DNA of 64,000 bases. Origin: Castor canadensis (taxonomy: Eukaryota > Chordata > Mammalia > Rodentia > Castoridae). Under the pieces are notes generated by a model. That model saw only the letters and a list, made by a program, of their open reading frames with translations, searched no databases and was not told the origin of the DNA. Positions 44,862 through 56,437 of the stretch are shown here, in pieces (within the stretch, counting starts at the first letter, position 1; every line of letters starts with the position of its first letter). Where the stretch lies: NCBI RefSeq assembly GCF_047511655.1, contig NC_133392.1, positions 20,040,001 through 20,104,000 of the forward strand. Direction: 5' to 3'. Made by a program: the position numbers and the translations under genes.

Positions 44862-45171
44862 CATTCCTTGGAATGACATGCCAATAAGGCAAGGGGTGTG
44901 ATTGGTCTAACAGAAGGGGCAGGATGTGAGTGGGATCTCTCCTTCCCACTTCCTGCCTGAAGTGTGGCTTTGCTCTTTGGAGCCCACCTAGCCCCCTTCT
45001 TTCAGAGTCTGTCTCCTGCCAAGCAATGGGAAACTGAGGGTCACAAGTTCAATTGGGAAGCCTAGGTAGGATGGCTGGGGGCAAAGAGAACGAGGAGGTC
45101 TACCCTGGGCACCTGGCCAGAGGTTGGTTGACTTCTAACTGAGACCAGAGGGACCACTTGACATGTGAATT

Positions 45172-45393
45172 TGTCCAGTGACTTTTTTCTTTTTTCCTCA
45201 GTATTGGGGTTTGAACTCAGGGCCTACACTGTGAGCCACGTCACCAGCCCTTTTTTGTGATGGGTTTTTTCAAGATAGGGTCTCGCAAACTATTTGCCCA
45301 GGCTGACTTCAAACTATGATTTTCCTGATCTCTGCCTCCTGAATAGCTAGGATTACAGGCGTGAGTCACCAGCACCTGGCTGTCCAGTGGCTT
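45172..45393 (-). repeat. Composite SINE, type A, short ID form, with target-site duplication
   Basis: The minus-strand element at about 45185-45380 shows 'gcctacactgtgagccacgt' (short ID form) and the linker 'tttgtgatgggttttttcaa'. Flanks 45172-45184 and 45381-45393 match at 12 of 13 positions. Confidence 0.93.
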
Positions 45394-45634
45394 CTGTCTG
45401 CTGGCTGGGAGGTAAACTGAGGTCTCTTCACTGTTGAGTCCTGGCATCAGCACTTGCTTGTGTCTGAGTTCCCATGCACTCACAGATATTTCTATAGTTC
45501 CCAAAAGAGTGCAGATAATCAAAATAATGTTGGATGGTTGGGAGGAGGGATGAGCAAATGAATGAATGAATGAGTGCATGGAAAATCCAGTTATCAAAAG
45601 GCTTGCTTTCATATACATGAACTGACAGCAACTC

Positions 45635-45990
45635 TGGGAGGCCCCAGCTGGGTATTATTATGCCCACTTAACACAGGAAAAAACAGAGGCTCTGTAAGGC
45701 TAATTGATGTTCTCAAGGTCATAAGAGCCTGTAGTCCTAGCTACTTGGGAGGCTGAGGCAGGAGGATCACCTGAGTCTAGGAGTTCTGGGTGGGTGTCTG
45801 CACTAAGTTTGGCATCAACATGTGACCTCCTGGAAGTGGGGGAATCACCAGGTTGCCTAAGGAGGGGTGAACCAGCCCAGGTTGGAAATTGAGCAGGTCA
45901 AAACTCCCGTGTTGATCAAAGTCACAAGAGTTGGAAGAGGTAAAGCTGGGGCCCACTCTCCAATGCTGGCTAAAATCACTGGGCCCAGGA
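45635..45990 (-). repeat. MIR SINE split by a 7SL insertion
   Basis: The left part has 'gggtattattatgcccactt' and 'aacagaggctctgtaaggct'. After the insertion the MIR resumes with 'agagttggaagaggtaaagc'. Confidence 0.7.
45713..45930 (+). pseudogene. 7SL (SRP) RNA retropseudogene, tailless
   Basis: 45728-45915 matches 7SL RNA beyond the Alu/B1 domain: 'cctgtagtcctagctacttg', then 'gtctgcactaagtttggcat', 'aggttgcctaaggagg' and 'gagcaggtcaaaactcccgt'. This S-domain sequence is absent from B1. The copy lacks about 20 nt at the 5' end, carries an internal deletion after 'gagttctggg', stops before the 3' third of 7SL and has no A tail. Fifteen-base flanks (45713-45727 and 45916-45930, 13 of 15 matching) mark it as one retroposition event. 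Confidence 0.9.
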
Positions 45991-46469
45991 CCCTCTTGCC
46001 TTCACCTCCAGACCATTCTAGGCCCAAAAAGGAGAGAGATCCAGGTGAAGACTCTGCCATCACCTCAGCAAAGCATGAAAGGAACTTTCCTGACATGAGT
46101 CTGGGCAACTGCCAGGAACTGTCTTTCAGCCATATCTCCCAGTTCTGCTCTTGGAACCACCAAGAACATATCATCTCCTGAGCAGGTGCTCAATACATAT
46201 TTGTGGAATGAATGAGTCACCTTGAATCAGTGCAAATTCCTCAACCAAAAGTCATAGACTGCAAAATCCCAAGAAAGCAGGTGAAATTGATGTCACGTTT
46301 CCTAGCTTTGCAATACGTTGGAATGTGCATCCTGGTGGCAGAATAAGCCTCCTGCCAGGCTTTGTAAGCCCAGGATGTTCGTCACTGCATCAGAAAAGAA
46401 CAGTTAACATGCTTGCCTGCCAGAGCCACTCACCAGTCCAAGCATGTGACGTCAGTAGTTTTATTGAAA
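45991..46469. other. Unique-looking sequence with a perfect CRE motif
   Basis: TGACGTCA at 46447-46454 is a full CREB-type palindrome. No promoter context is visible. Confidence 0.4.
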
Positions 46470-46595
46470 TTTCATGTGCTGATGAGATAGGTATTATGGC
46501 TGTCTTCCCTGTATAGCTAAGGAATTTGAGGCTCAAAGAGATTAAGTAACCTGACCAGGTCTGTACAGTTAGTAGGCGCCAGATCTTTTGTCTCC
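46470..46595 (-). repeat. MIR SINE
   Basis: 'gagataggtattatggctgt', 'aaggaatttgaggctcaaag', 'gtacagttagtaggcgccag'. Confidence 0.8.
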
Positions 46596-47545
46596 GTGGA
46601 ATAAGACAGGAGGTGGCAGGGAAGCTACAGGCCTGGCTTGGAATCTCTATGGAGGACGTTGGAGTTGCGGGTGCTGACAAGAAGAGAGGAGCAAGGTACC
46701 CAGGCAGGAGTGGGCGAGGCTCTGTACACCCAGGATGTATCACTGCAGAGGCCTTTCCTCATCCCGTGCCAGGCTCAGCCCCAGTGTGATCACTCAGCTG
46801 ACATGACTGTGTATGTGTGACTGTGTATATGTTGGGGGTGGGGCAGGGACAGGGCAGTTCATTAGGAGGGGCTGGGCTGGGCTGGTGTGATTGTGATTCC
46901 CATGGTGATGCTGGTGACTCATTGACCTTCCCAGTCAGCTGGGCCTCTAGCAGGGTGCAACTTGTAAAATAAAAATGCCAACTGGAAAGGGGGAAGTGGG
47001 TTAAGAAGAGGGCTCCTGGGGTGACCCTTGGTTTCCTGCTACAGCAGCTCTTTTTTACCCTGGGCCCAGCATCCTGGACCCCCTAGAGCTCCTGAGGTCC
47101 CTGACCCAGGCTGAAGCAAAAAAACATTCTTTGCCTGGGGTGAAGCATATTGGAAAAGGTATCTGCTGGCACCTTCTAACCTGTTTTTTCCTGGAAATTT
47201 CCAGAAAGTCCACTGCCTTGCGTTGGCTCTGACGTACAGCTATTCCGGCCTGGTCTGTGGGTCCTGCTGCCCAGAGGATACCTCTTGGAGAACTCCTGAG
47301 AGGTATGCATAGGTTAATCAGCCTGCATACCATTAACTGGGAAGGCCCATGAAGGTTTGTTGTCTGACTGAGTGACTGAATAGGCCTGGAATTCCCAGGC
47401 CGAAGTTAAAAACAGGAGAAACATCCAGCCTTCAAGGAACTTAAAACCTCACTCGCAGTAATAACACAATTAACAGAACAATTAAATGTTAAATAGTGAG
47501 ACTCTCTCTGGGTGCTCCAGGACTTTCAAATGACAGTTGGGACAA
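46596..47545. other. Unique-looking sequence
   Basis: A minus-strand 92-codon frame (47055-47333) without a domain. Nothing assigned. Confidence 0.4.
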
Positions 47546-47547
47546 AT

Positions 47548-47730
47548 AACAAAGTACCACAGACTGGGTTTCTTAAACAACAGAAACTTTGTTTCAGTTC
47601 TGGAGGCTGAAAGTCTGCAGGCAAGATGGTGACAGGGTTGGTTCCTTCTGAGGCTGCCATGGACATTGTTTTGTGCTGCTCATCTAGCTTTTGGTGGTGT
47701 ACTTGACTTCATCTTCACACAGTCTTCTCG

Positions 47731-47766
<36 letters not shown>

Positions 47767-47938
47767 ACAGTTTTTTCTTCTTTGTAGAGACACAGTCATA
47801 TTGGATTAGGTTTTACTTTACTCACCTCAACTGATCATGTCTGAAATGACCCTATTTCCAAATGAGGCTGCGTTTGGAGGAGCTGGGCATTAGGACTTCA
47901 ACATATGAGTTGTGGGGGCTCATAGTTCATCATAACAG
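47548..47938 (-). mobile_element. MLT1-type LTR with an internal (TG)n expansion
   Basis: 'agttctggaggctgaaagtc', 'gagacacagtcatattggat', 'ctatttccaaatgaggctgc', 'ggacttcaacatatgagttg'. A TG repeat (47735-47764) sits where MLT1 has a short pyrimidine/GT-rich section. Confidence 0.88.
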
Positions 47939-48499
47939 ATGGGGAGTACCTCCCTTTCCAAGAGTCCTTCCATATATGGATGACCAAGTGATCTCTTGTA
48001 CCAGTTCACAGATCACCACAGAGTCCACCTGAAAATTACTTGCAAAAGCCCAGATCATCCCTGGGAGGTGGTGCCAGGGCCCAGGGGAGCTACATTCCTT
48101 TCCTTGCATGACTGGCCCCACCCTGGGTGAGAGTATCTGTTAATGATAATCACTTGGAAATCAGTAAGGGGCAAACTGATAAGGGCCAGAAAGTTAAAAA
48201 TAGTCCAAACAGTGGTGGTGGGTGGAGTGTGCCTCGATGACCTTTGCCATTTGCAACTGATTTTCAAATAACACAGCCAGGAGGTCACCTGGATCTGTGC
48301 CAACTATTTAAAAATGTCACTGGCTGACACAGCTTTCTGCTTGGCATCCTGGGAATTGTGGCCCTAGCATGACAGTTCATTTCCCCTTCTCTTTGCCCTG
48401 ACAGCCCTGGAATACCTTCCTAGCAGTGGGAGGGGTTCCGGTGAAGGCTCTTAATGTACCTCTCTCTGTCTCTGGAAAAGAAGGAGGGTTTCTCAGAAC
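47939..48499. other. Unique-looking sequence
   Basis: No exon or repeat recognised. Confidence 0.4.
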
Positions 48500-48650
48500 A
48501 GGTGTACTGTCCTTCAGAGCAACTAGGTGACTTGGAGCCAGCTTAACCCCTTGCCATAAATGTGATTCAGGAAATCACAGAATTTGAGTCTCTGTTTTCT
48601 CATCTGCAGAACAGGAACAATAAAGAAAGCTTGCCTTGCCTGCCATAACT
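48500..48650 (+). repeat. Possible MIR SINE
   Basis: 'aactaggtgacttggagcca' and 'tgttttctcatctgcagaac' resemble MIR. Weak. Confidence 0.45.
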
Positions 48651-48789
48651 GGGCAAAAGGCTAGCTAAGAGGAGAGGCTGGGCCCTGGGATGCAAGAAGG
48701 ATCAAGGTGGCACCAAGTCCTGTTGCACAAACATGAAGGGTCTTCCGGGCAAGGTGTTAGGTGCTGTAGGGCCCTTGAGACCCCAGATA

Positions 48790-48915
48790 TGGTTAGGGGA
48801 GAGCATCATCAGCAACCCTGGGAGCTTGTCAGAAATGCTGGATCTGGAGCCCCATCCCAGCCCTGCTGAGTCCGAATCTGCATTTGGTGTGTGCCTGCAT
48901 TAAAGTTGCAAAAGC
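48790..48915 (+). mobile_element. MER5/MER20-like hAT MITE
   Basis: 'cctgggagcttgtcagaaat', 'agccccatcccagccctgct', 'gagtccgaatctgcatttgg'. Confidence 0.7.
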
Positions 48916-49245
48916 ATTGCTTCTGTGGCATTGTTTCATCTGTCCTGGGCCCATTCCAGGTCTTCTGGTAAAAGTGATCTTATTTCCCTTGGGAGAGTTG
49001 TGACTCCCTGACTCCCCTTCTAGCTCCAGGTCTTCCATGTGACTGATCTGCTCTCCAGAAACCTGAGGGGACATGAAATAGAGTCCTGGTGGAGCAGAAC
49101 CAGCCCTGGGACTTTGGCGGCAACTTTGGACAGGAGATGTCTCTTCATGCAGCCCTTATTCAACTGTAGGATGGAAACCTGGAGCTGGGTGCCACCGTCT
49201 TAATCACCACTATGGAGAATCTAAGAATGGAGCTCTCATAGAGAG

Positions 49246-49325
49246 GAGCAGAAGAGAGAGAGGGAGGGGGGGAGAGAGAGAAGGCAAGAGAGAGAGAGGT
49301 AGGGGGGGAGAGAGAGAGAGAGAGG
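49246..49325 (+). repeat. (GA)n-rich microsatellite
   Basis: GA units interspersed with GGGGGG runs. Confidence 0.92.
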
Positions 49326-49358
49326 ATTCCTGATCATATCTTTTGAGCTTCCAGCTTT

Positions 49359-49400
49359 GTGCAAAGTCAGACTGATTTTGTGCAAAGTCAGACTGATTTT
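49359..49400 (+). repeat. 21-bp perfect tandem duplication
   Basis: The unit 'gtgcaaagtcagactgattt' plus one T occurs twice in succession. Confidence 0.9.
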
Positions 49401-52279
49401 GGCTTTTCAGTCCCTGTAAGATCTGAAGAACAGGTCTAATAGTAGGAGGTAGGTTGAGGGACATCTAACCTGGCAGGCGACAGATATGTATTCAAAATCC
49501 AAAGGACTGGAGATCTAAGGTGGCATAACCAGCAGTGGGAGACATTTTGGGCAAGTGGTCTAGTTGAAGAGCCTCTCCACAGCAGATGTGTGTCCTACTC
49601 CAGAAGCCAGGCCCTATCCGTTCGGCTTTTCCTGCCCACCTCTCAGGAGCATCACTGGGAGCTCTGGACTCTTAAACTCAGGGCCTAGCAGAGATTGCCC
49701 TGGGCATCAGATTGCCAGAGTACTTTCCTGCTTCCAGGCTGGAGGCTTCAGGAGAGAAGAGGGAGTGGCCAGGGGCAAAGACAGCCAGGGTTCAAGACCA
49801 CTTGTTGAGGAAAAGACACAGCTCCAAATTACAGACCTTTAAACTGAGGAACAAGCAGAGGAAATAAGCTGACTTGAGGCATAGCCAGGTCCAAACTGTG
49901 TCTCTAGCGATATGACTGACCTCTTGATTTTCTCAGAAACGAAGGGTGTCAGGATGCTGGCAAAACCAGGATGAGCTGATTGGTCTATTCTGTGACATGT
50001 CTAGAGTGGACACTGGCACAGGTAGGGGTGGTGGATGGGAGGCTGGGGTGTGCCCCACGACTCCTTCCCTAGGAGCCCAGAGCACCTCACTTCTGGCAGG
50101 TTTGGACCAGGAGTACTGAGAGGGAGGGATGGGAGTATCAGGCTTGAATGTGCATGCTGGAGTCTGTGTGTGTACAGTCCTCTCCCATGTGTGTCTGTGC
50201 AAGGCGCCAAGCGAAAGGAAGTGTCTCTTGTGAAGTTGCTGGGCATAAATGATGAGAGCTGAGAATTATCTGCTGTACCCCTGTGGAGAAGGGAGGGAAA
50301 GTGGGACCTTATTTTTGTGTCTGCAACTCCCCTGTGCATGTGCCTTGTGGGTGGAATGAAAATGGAAGGAGGCATGAGTGGAGAATTTCTGCTGCCTAGG
50401 GGACATTTTATGTGCCCATGTCATTTTATGTGTCCCTCTGAGCTTTGGGGGATGTCCTCATGAACTGTGTGTGGTGAATGCATGGTGGTGGTGGTGTGTG
50501 ACATCAACCTGTGTGTGGTGTCCTGAGGGTGGTGGTGAGGTGAGTGCCCCCAGTGATGTGAGACTAGGGTGTCAAATGCCAGTCCTCTGAGCAAATGGGC
50601 AAAGGAAGCCCCTGCAGGGCTGGCCTACATTGTCTCACTCACTGTCTGCATTGCAGGCAGGAGCTCTGTCCCTGGACCCAAAAGGTCCTCGGTTAATTAC
50701 CAGTTCATCCTGTGTGGTTCCTTCCCTCCACCATTCAGCCACAGTCTCAGGTCTAAGGAAGCCAAGTCACTAGTTGCTTGGTGGCACAAAGCCCCCGAAT
50801 CTCACTTGCCACTTTTTTTAGAGATAAAATTGCCACTGACACCTCTTTCATCCTCCGCTCCCCAGAGCAGCTTTCAGAGCAGATGTGTCTTCATGCTAAG
50901 GCATACACCTCCAAGAGCCCCCGATGGATACCTCAGCATCGTTGTCACAAATCTGGGGGATAGTAGAATAATAGAGCTTCATAGTTTGAGAGTGAAAGGA
51001 GGAGGAAAGCTCCCTGTGCCTTTGTGTGAGGCTGAGAAGTGAGGCCCAGAGGAGCAGGCAGGGAGGAAAGGGAGAATAGAGGGGACAGGGGGCGTCCTGT
51101 CAGAGACAGGTAACACGGCTATGTTATGAGGCTCTAGCAAGCCACTGAGGCTGCTCAGGGATGTGTTCTGAGAAGGGTGTCTATATGCTCTACCAGGAAG
51201 CCACTGCCACTGAGAGGGCAGGGGCAGGGGCTCCTGCACCCACCTGCGTCTGAATCCCACCTGTGTGGGATTGACAAGGCTAGACTAGAAGGCCCCACCA
51301 ACACACGTGGTAGAGTAAAGCAGCCTTGGACCTTACCAGGCTCAGCCCTATACACGCTTCATTCCTTCATCCTAGCCAGGGACAGACCCCCTGCTAAGAA
51401 GGGATGTCATCCTCCTTGCCCATCTGGCTAACACTAGGGATAGGGAGAGCCTGCTGAGCCTTATAGGGATGTCAACCATACCTTTTCAAACACAAACAAA
51501 GCTGAGCAGGCAGGCAGGCAGGACTGAGTGCTGGGCCAAGGGTTGCCAAATGACTTCCTCCTTCCTCTTAAGTTCCGTTAAGAGAAACTGTGAGGAAATA
51601 AATTTCCTTTCAATGCACTCATGCTAGCTTCCCAGTGGCCCATAAAATAATAACATTTACTGGGCACTTGCTTTTGTGCTGAGTGCCAGCAGCCGATCTT
51701 AAAGAGAGACACTGGCAGTGTCTTCACTGCTTAGAAGAGAGGGCAGGAACTCTGCTAAGCGCACAGATCCTGGGACATCCCAGACCCCCAAACTGGCACC
51801 CAAGTGGTCTACTGCTAGAGTCCTTGCCCAAGCTGCCTGCCTGTGAGGTGCTGTCTTGGGAGATTGGAGCTCCAGAGTCTGGTGTGGGCTCCCTGATACA
51901 GCACAGCCAAGACTCTGGAAAGCCAGTGGCAATGGGGATAGTCATGGAGGAAAACAGCAAAGGCTCTGGCCTGCAGAGATGTCAGGAGAGGAGACTGAGG
52001 AAAGATCAAAGGCCTGTGCAGCCAGGCTTCAGGGCCTGCGGATGACAGGCAAGTTAGCACCTTGGAGTAGTGGCAGCGATCTGTAGGGCTAACCCAGGCA
52101 GGCCTCCCTGGGGCTTGTTGCTGGTCACCCAGGCTCTCCTGCTCTGTAGGTACACCTGTACTCCAACCATCTGCAGAGTCTGTGCTGGAAGGTGATGGCC
52201 TCCCAGACAGGTCTCTGGAGAAGAGCTCTTGTGTAATGATGAAATAAAAATGTCCTAGTACCATTCTGTCCCAGCCACA
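49401..52279. other. Longest largely repeat-free stretch, no gene recognised
   Basis: A possible weak reverse MIR lies at 49815-49925 ('ccagaccttt'-type text with 'taaactgaggaacaagcaga'). A four-unit CAGG run occurs near 51505. Frames of 100-157 codons (50569-51042, 51683-52045, 51815-52264 minus) lack domains and overlap each other on opposite strands. The relative lack of young SINEs is notable, but no exon with splice signals and a recognisable product was found. Confidence 0.4.
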
Positions 52280-52610
52280 CCTGGAGTTTCTGCCATCATA
52301 GTACGTAGATGCTTTTTCACAGCTGCATGGTATTCTGGTATATGGCTGTACCGTTGTTTATTCAACCAGTCCCATGGTAGTGGACATTTAGGTTATTTCC
52401 TGTCAATTACTATTATATAAAAAAGTATAGCTGTGGATCTGTCAGTGGCATAAGTTCCTAGAAATTACCGAATCAAAATGTAGAAGCCTTTACGATTTTT
52501 TTTTTATGCCTTTCTGATTTTTATAGATGTTGCTGGTAGGCCTTCCATGGAGGCTATACCAATTGATTCTCCCCCACTTGCTCACAGTGTGAACAAATAG
52601 TTTGGTCCTT
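52280..52610. mobile_element. Ancient LINE (L1M-like) fragment
   Basis: 'cagctgcatggtattctggt', 'gtggacatttaggttatttc', 'aagttcctagaaattaccga', 'tgctcacagtgtgaacaaat'. Confidence 0.65.
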
Positions 52611-53800
52611 CCCAAACTAACTAGTGGAAACAATGGTGCCCAGGAAGGAGGAGATACAACCACTTGACTCAGGCAAATCAGTTCTTCTCCCTGGCCCTGG
52701 CCACAAAATGTCAGCCCTGGGCCAGGTAGTAAATGTCTTTCTTTCCCTGAAGGGCTATGCACTTGATATTGTCTGCCAGGAAATCGCTCCCTCCCTTCTC
52801 ACACCCACTTGCCACCCATCTGGTTGTAGACCAGAGGCTTCTCCTTCCAGGAAGATGCCTGAGTTCTGGCTAAAATCAGTCTCACTCACTCATCCCAGCT
52901 TTCTGATTTGTTTCCGTGTCTGGATCTGTCTCCCTGGGCAGGCAGGCAGGGCCTTGTGTACACGTGTCGCTTAAGCCAGTGCAGAATACAGAGAAGGCTG
53001 AGTGTAAAAAAGCACTGGAGAGGCCCAAGTACTGCAGGCCTCAGAGCTGGGGACAAGGTCATATTCTTCAGGAGGGAGGCAGATTAGAGGAACCCACAGG
53101 GCAGTGTTTGGTGACATCTCCTCCCCACCAGTCGAAGCTCTGGGATGGGATGGAGAACTCCTGTATACTCTTCCTCACACCCCTGAGCTCCTCCAACAGT
53201 AAAAAAAAGATGGCTATTAAAATGTGTCATTGGATGTCCAACCAAAGGGGTCTTCAGTTTATAGCCTGGAGACAAGACAAGGACAGATATCCCCCACTGG
53301 CCTCTTCAGGACACCCAGAGGAATAATACATAGAGCATTTTAAATTCCATTCCTTATCCCACCCAGACATCTCTCCAGCCAGCATGACAGTGCATTCCTG
53401 GGACAGCAGGATTGGTAACTGTGAGGTTTGTCACAGGTGACAGAATCGAGCTGTGCTTTGTGTTGTTTAAGGATCACAGGAGGTGTAAGTGATCGTGGGA
53501 GCCACGAATCTCACACTCCTTCCTGCCCACTGTCTGGGGATGGATATGGGGACGGTCACTCATGTATGCCACTCCTCCAGGCCCCCATGCACTGCAGCTC
53601 GTCATGCATTGCCACCCTTATGCGAGATTTCACTATCCAGTGCATGCTGGGACCAATTCTCAGTCCTGCCTCAAACCTTAACCGGTGTGTCTCCCGCACT
53701 GTGGTACAGAATAAGCCAGCTCAGTCCAGAGACATGCAGCACAGAGAGCAGGCTAAGCGAACCAGGAATCATCTGGACTGGGTTTCCTTAAGCTCAGCAC
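52611..53800. other. Unique-looking sequence
   Basis: Frames of 116-146 codons without domains (52624-52974, 52916-53326, 53428-53868). The last runs into a MITE. Confidence 0.4.
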
Positions 53801-53804
53801 TGGT

Positions 53805-53965
53805 CTCTTGGGGGGACTGTCCTGTGCCTCATCAGGTGTTTAGCGGCATCCTGGCCTCCATCCACTAGCGGCCAATAGCAGCCCTCTGTGGCAGCCATGG
53901 CAACAAAAAACATCCCCAGACGTTGCTCTGGGACAAATCACCTGGTGGCATTCTTTCGGCCATTA
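53805..53965 (+). mobile_element. hAT-like MITE
   Basis: 'ggactgtcctgtgcctcatc', 'gtttagcggcatcctggcct', 'cccagacgttgctctgggac' resemble a common MITE with 'gatgtttagcagcatccctg'. Confidence 0.65.
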
Positions 53966-53984
53966 AGAAGGATGGATGATAATA

Positions 53985-54075
53985 AAAGCAATAGCTGACA
54001 CTTACGGAGGCACAGTATGGACCGGGCCTAGTTCTGAATGTTCTACACATAAAACTTCCTTAATCTTCCCAGCAA
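53985..54075 (-). repeat. MIR SINE fragment
   Basis: 'agctgacacttacggaggca' and 'cataaaacttccttaatctt'. Cut off by the SINE at about 54080. Confidence 0.7.
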
Positions 54076-54079
54076 CCTC

Positions 54080-54313
54080 AACTTTCTTTCTTTCTTCTTC
54101 TTCTTCTTTTTTTTTTTTTTTTTTTTTTTTTTGCAGTACTGGGGCTTGAACTCAGGGCCTACACCCTGAGCCACTCCACCAGCCCTTTTTTGTGATGGGC
54201 TTCATGATCAGGTCTCTCAAACTATTTGTCTGGTCTGCCTTCCAACTGCAGTCCTCCTGATCTCTGCCTCCCGAGTAGCTAGGACTGCAGGCATGAGCCA
54301 CCAGTCTGGATCA
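54080..54313 (-). repeat. Composite SINE, type A, short ID form
   Basis: Pyrimidine/T-rich tail, then 'gtactggggcttgaactcag', 'cctacaccctgagccactcc', linker complement, B1-like half. Confidence 0.93.
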
Positions 54314-54519
54314 ATTTTTTTATTTTAAAACACACACCCACCCATATGTATATGTGTAATTATCACAAAATATATGTATCCATGGTTCTTCAGAGATCAT
54401 GGATTAGAGATGAATTTTATGTACTTTTGTTTTCCTGTAGTTATTTTTTCTAAGAAAAACAATTGAACCTATGCTATTTAAGTAATAAACAAACAAAAAA
54501 ACCAGGATATCATCCTCAG

Positions 54520-54660
54520 TCTTTTTTTTTTTTTTTTTTTTTTTTGGTTTTCTGAAATAGGGTCTCATTATATAGCCCAGGCTGGCCTCTAATTCACAGT
54601 CCTCCAGCTTCTACCTCCCAAGAGCTGAGATTATAGGTGTGAATCACCACGCCAGACCTT
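54520..54660 (-). repeat. B1 SINE
   Basis: Long T-run, 'gaaatagggtctcattatat', 'aggctggcctctaattcaca', 'gattataggtgtgaatcacc'. Confidence 0.92.
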
Positions 54661-55064
54661 CACCCCCAGTATTGGAGGTAAGGTATCCTCAACCTCATTT
54701 CAATTCCCATGGGACAAGAAAGGATACTAGCACTACATTGAGGCAGACACTGAGGGTTCAAGGTGTCTCCAGGGCCTTGTCTGGAGTTGGACACCAATGG
54801 AGTGCCTCCCCCACAGTCTCTGAGGGTCTTGCACTTTTCACCCCCTTCCTGAAGGTGGTGGGGACTGAGGCTTGCTATGTACACAACCCTTCGCCAACCC
54901 CTATTACTGGCCTTAGAAAATGGGTAAGACCTCCAACCTGCTGAGCTGCCCTCTTGAGGGGAGCCATGGAGCATGAAGACAGCCCAAGCTGCCAGCATGC
55001 TGGGGACTGGGACAGTGCAAACAGAACAGCCCAAACTGGGATCCCAATCAAAACCATTGTTAAG
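54661..55064. other. Unique-looking sequence
   Basis: Opposed frames of 101 and 124 codons begin in or near the B1 and carry no domain. Confidence 0.4.
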
Positions 55065-55250
55065 TCAGGCGCCAGTGGCTCACACTTGTAATCCTAGTTA
55101 CTCAAGAGGCAGAGATCAGGAGGATCAAGGTTCGAAGCCAGCCCTGGCAAATAGTTCGCAAGACCCTATCTCGAAAATACCTAACACAAAAAGGGTTGGT
55201 GGAGTGGCTCAAGGTATAGGCCGTGAGTTCAAGCTCTGGTACCTAAAAAA
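55065..55250 (+). repeat. Composite SINE, type A, short ID form
   Basis: 'ggcgccagtggctcacactt', linker 'acctaacacaaaaagggttg', ID-like 'gtggctcaaggtataggccg'. Confidence 0.93.
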
Positions 55251-55290
55251 AAACATTATTAATAATGCCCAATATGATAACACGATGAGT

Positions 55291-55335
55291 TTATTATATT
55301 ATATTATATTATATTATATTATATTATATTATATA
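55291..55335 (+). repeat. (ATTAT)n microsatellite
   Basis: About nine pentanucleotide units. Confidence 0.95.
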
Positions 55336-56145
55336 AGTAATATATGTGTTGTTCCTAAGATAAATAAGTGACTTTACATTTGAAGAGCAGTTTTGAAGCA
55401 CAAAATAGTTATTTTTAAAGCTGGGAAAAAAATATGTCCACAGATTAATAGTAGCAAAATAGGGGCTACTGTGGAAATGGGCTTTGGGTCCAGATGGACC
55501 TAGGTTAGCCCAGTTGTCCTTGGCCCAGCCTTTCCTGAAGGGCACAGGATCCTTGAGAGGTCTGTGGGTACAGAGGTCTGGGGAGACCTGGAGAGGATGC
55601 TGGGGAACATGGAGCTGGGTCCCTGGCTCAAGTGTCCCCCCTCCGTGAATGGTAACTGTTATTTCTGCAGGACTAGGGGCTTGCGGTTTGTTTTTTCCCT
55701 TTATTGTTTAGTGAGTTTGCTATAGACGGATTATTTTTAGAATCAGAAAAAAAAATTGTGGAGAAGCGAAAGGTGAGAAGTGATTTAGTGGGTGCAAAGG
55801 GCGAAGAAGCCCAGGAGCCTGGAATTTCACTGCAGTTGACAAGGCTGAGAGGAAGGGGGGCGCACCCACGACTTTCCTAACTGAGAACTTCCTGCCTTTG
55901 AGCCTATTCATCCGCCCCCACTTTACAGATGTCAGGGAAACCCCACAGCTGCACCCCCTCCATACACGGCCACAGCAGAGTCAGCCGCCCACCGCCCCTG
56001 TGCTAGGGCTTTCCAGAACAGACTCCTCTTGGTGGCAGGTAATTTTGGCCCAAATTTTTCCCGTCTGTTTCTGCCTTATTGTCCTTTTCTTTCTTTTTTC
56101 ATCTTTCTTTTCTTTTTTTTATATTTTAAATATTTTTAAAGGAAT
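55336..56145. other. Unique-looking sequence
   Basis: A modest CpG rise around 55855-56000 is far short of an island. No exon recognised. Confidence 0.4.
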
Positions 56146-56437
56146 CCCTTAGATAAATTGAGTTTCATCAACATTTAAAGCTTTGTGCATTAAAGGACAT
56201 GACCAACAGAATAAACAGGCCACCAGAGAATGGGAGAGAATGTTCACAAGTTAGATCTGATAAAGGACTAACAGCCTGGATATATCAAGATCTCCTACAA
56301 CTCATCACCACCACCAACACCACCAAACCACCCAATTCAAGAATGAACCAAAAACTTGAGCAGACATTTTTCCAAAAGAGACGTGCAAACGGCCATAAGC
56401 ACACGAAATGTTGCTGATGTCAAGAATCAGTGGAGAG

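Noticed and set aside
46447-46454. TGACGTCA as a CREB-regulated promoter
   Set aside because: A perfect CRE, but isolated, without a CpG island, TATA or downstream exon.
50569-52264. Several frames of 100-157 codons in the repeat-poor stretch
   Set aside because: Opposing and overlapping, no recognisable protein, no consistent exon structure. The evidence is no better than chance for GC-moderate DNA.
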